The notes under the pieces: model-generated | What the model was told of the DNA's origin: nothing | The model's input: only the letters and a program-made list of their open reading frames with translations | Database searches by the model: none | NCBI GenBank assembly: GCA_017938365.1 | Contig: JAGBBT010000044.1 | Span: 1 to 64,000 of the forward strand | Reading direction: 5' to 3' | Source: Treponema sp. | Lineage (GTDB): Bacteria; Spirochaetota; Spirochaetia; Treponematales; Treponemataceae | DNA length: 64,000 nucleotides | In this document: piece after piece, positions 63,385 through 64,000 of the stretch | How the letters are laid out: each line of letters opens with the position of its first letter | Numbering within the stretch: position 1 is the first letter of the stretch | Program-made: the position numbers and the translations under genes

Positions 63385-64000
63385 TTAATTAACAAATCCT
63401 CCCACAAGAGAATCAGTTCTCCACCAAGTAACATCAGCTTTGTCTTTCTGTACAAATAAACCACTAATTATTCCATTTCCACTTAAATTTAATGAATAAT
63501 AAAGAATATCATTATGATTAATAGGTAATGCTCTCTTTAATATTCGCTGACCATTAGGCTGAACCATCTGAATTAAATATCCGTTTTCAATTGGTAACGA
63601 AAAAAAGAACCATCCACTATCAGTTACACCTAAAAAATCAAAAGGAATCGAATACAACTCCTTACTTAAATTTTCAGAAACAGAATCTTCATAAGCTGGT
63701 ATATCTAATGGTTCTTCATACAATCCAGTTTCAATGTCTAACGGATATAAAAGAGTTTTTTCATAATCTATACCAGACTGAACTTTAGTAGCTGAATCTA
63801 AATAATTTTGAAAATAATCAACTTTTAAATAAACTTTATGATAAATATTATCAGGAATAATATTTTCTACAGATACATAAGTAACAAGTTCCGAGTCACT
63901 TTCAGACTCAAATTTAGGAACAGAGTTTTCGTCAATAGGAATTTTATATAAAAGAAAACCATTCGCATTAAACCAATAAACAATCGAACCGCTATTAGTA
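63385..64000 (-). CDS. Unknown propeller-like protein, 3' part
   Basis: The frame runs off the window, so only the last ~205 residues are visible; a start at 63723 is only an internal Met. Repeats of the type VYWFNANGFLLYKIPI, GWFFFSLPIENGYLIQM and ISGLFVQKDKADVTWWRTD suggest propeller blades, as found in conserved spirochaetal surface proteins. Signal and start lie outside. Function unknown. Confidence 0.7.
   Translation of the reverse strand, partial: TNSGSIVYWFNANGFLLYKIPIDENSVPKFESESDSELVTYVSVENIIPDNIYHKVYLKVDYFQNYLDSATKVQSGIDYEKTLLYPLDIETGLYEEPLDIPAYEDSVSENLSKELYSIPFDFLGVTDSGWFFFSLPIENGYLIQMVQPNGQRILKRALPINHNDILYYSLNLSGNGIISGLFVQKDKADVTWWRTDSLVGGFVN

Overview
The window is chromosomal DNA of an AT-rich, host- or gut-type spirochaete, most likely a Treponema. 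The evidence is a hook gene cluster with FlbB (the spirochaetal collar protein) and a hook protein carrying the Cys178/Lys165 pair used for lysinoalanine cross-linking in Treponema denticola. Other spirochaetal marks are a ~900-residue GreA-type protein, a cytidylate kinase-ribosomal protein S1 fusion, the TIGR03545/TIGR03546 pair, many lipoproteins and a poly-G promoter tract. No phage, transposase, integrase or CRISPR array was found; most of the window is ordinary chromosomal backbone.

Layout. 1-4964: the end of a PTS IIC-like membrane protein, an MBL-fold hydrolase, deoC, a small 2[4Fe-4S] ferredoxin missed by length filters, and three envelope proteins (membrane protein, M23 peptidase, PEGA-like protein). 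5079-5162: a candidate structured small RNA with a C-rich loop, whose complement holds a G-quadruplex motif. 5224-10270: PBP1A, two lipoproteins, a 22-bp tandem repeat and a poly-G tract in the promoter of the larger lipoprotein. 10399-15380: cysK, a DUF1653 protein, bacteriohemerythrin, a membrane pyrophosphatase and a radical SAM protein. 15459-23551 (minus): hexokinase, a secreted metalloprotease-like/propeller/barrel protein, flbB, fliK, flgD, flgE, ending in a strong terminator. 23641-26666: UvrD/PcrA-type helicase, a codon-optimised lipoprotein, eleven perfect 10-bp repeats and tRNA-Arg(UCU).

26740-40044 (minus) is a long housekeeping block: rpe, three envelope/TPR proteins, recA, folK, scpA, scpB, an rRNA pseudouridine synthase, cmk-rpsA, a GAF/sigma-54 activator, a TPR membrane protein and a lipoprotein. 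40225-43944: a TPR protein and GreA. 44247-44840: rpsD. 45070-51087 (plus): a sugar-nucleotide 4,6-dehydratase and a DegT aminotransferase run, with overlaps, into three subunits resembling a xanthine dehydrogenase whose molybdenum subunit lacks several hallmark motifs. 51088-55183 (minus): yebC, ruvC, ruvA, ruvB, queA. 55281-58036: the TIGR03546/TIGR03545 pair. 58132-64000: a NeuB-type synthase, coaX, hisS, and a minus-strand cluster of a partial unknown protein, two membrane proteins, a Nudix hydrolase and an SH3-like lipoprotein.

How the parts fit: the dehydratase, aminotransferase and NeuB-like synthase could supply steps of a nonulosonic-acid or amino-sugar pathway for surface or flagellar glycans. 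The ruv genes, recA, helicase and scpAB serve DNA repair and chromosome organisation. The strongest candidates for undescribed biology are the C-rich-loop RNA/G4 locus, the poly-G promoter switch, the phased 10-bp repeat and the degenerate xanthine-dehydrogenase-like complex. All functions are read from sequence by eye; no database search was run.
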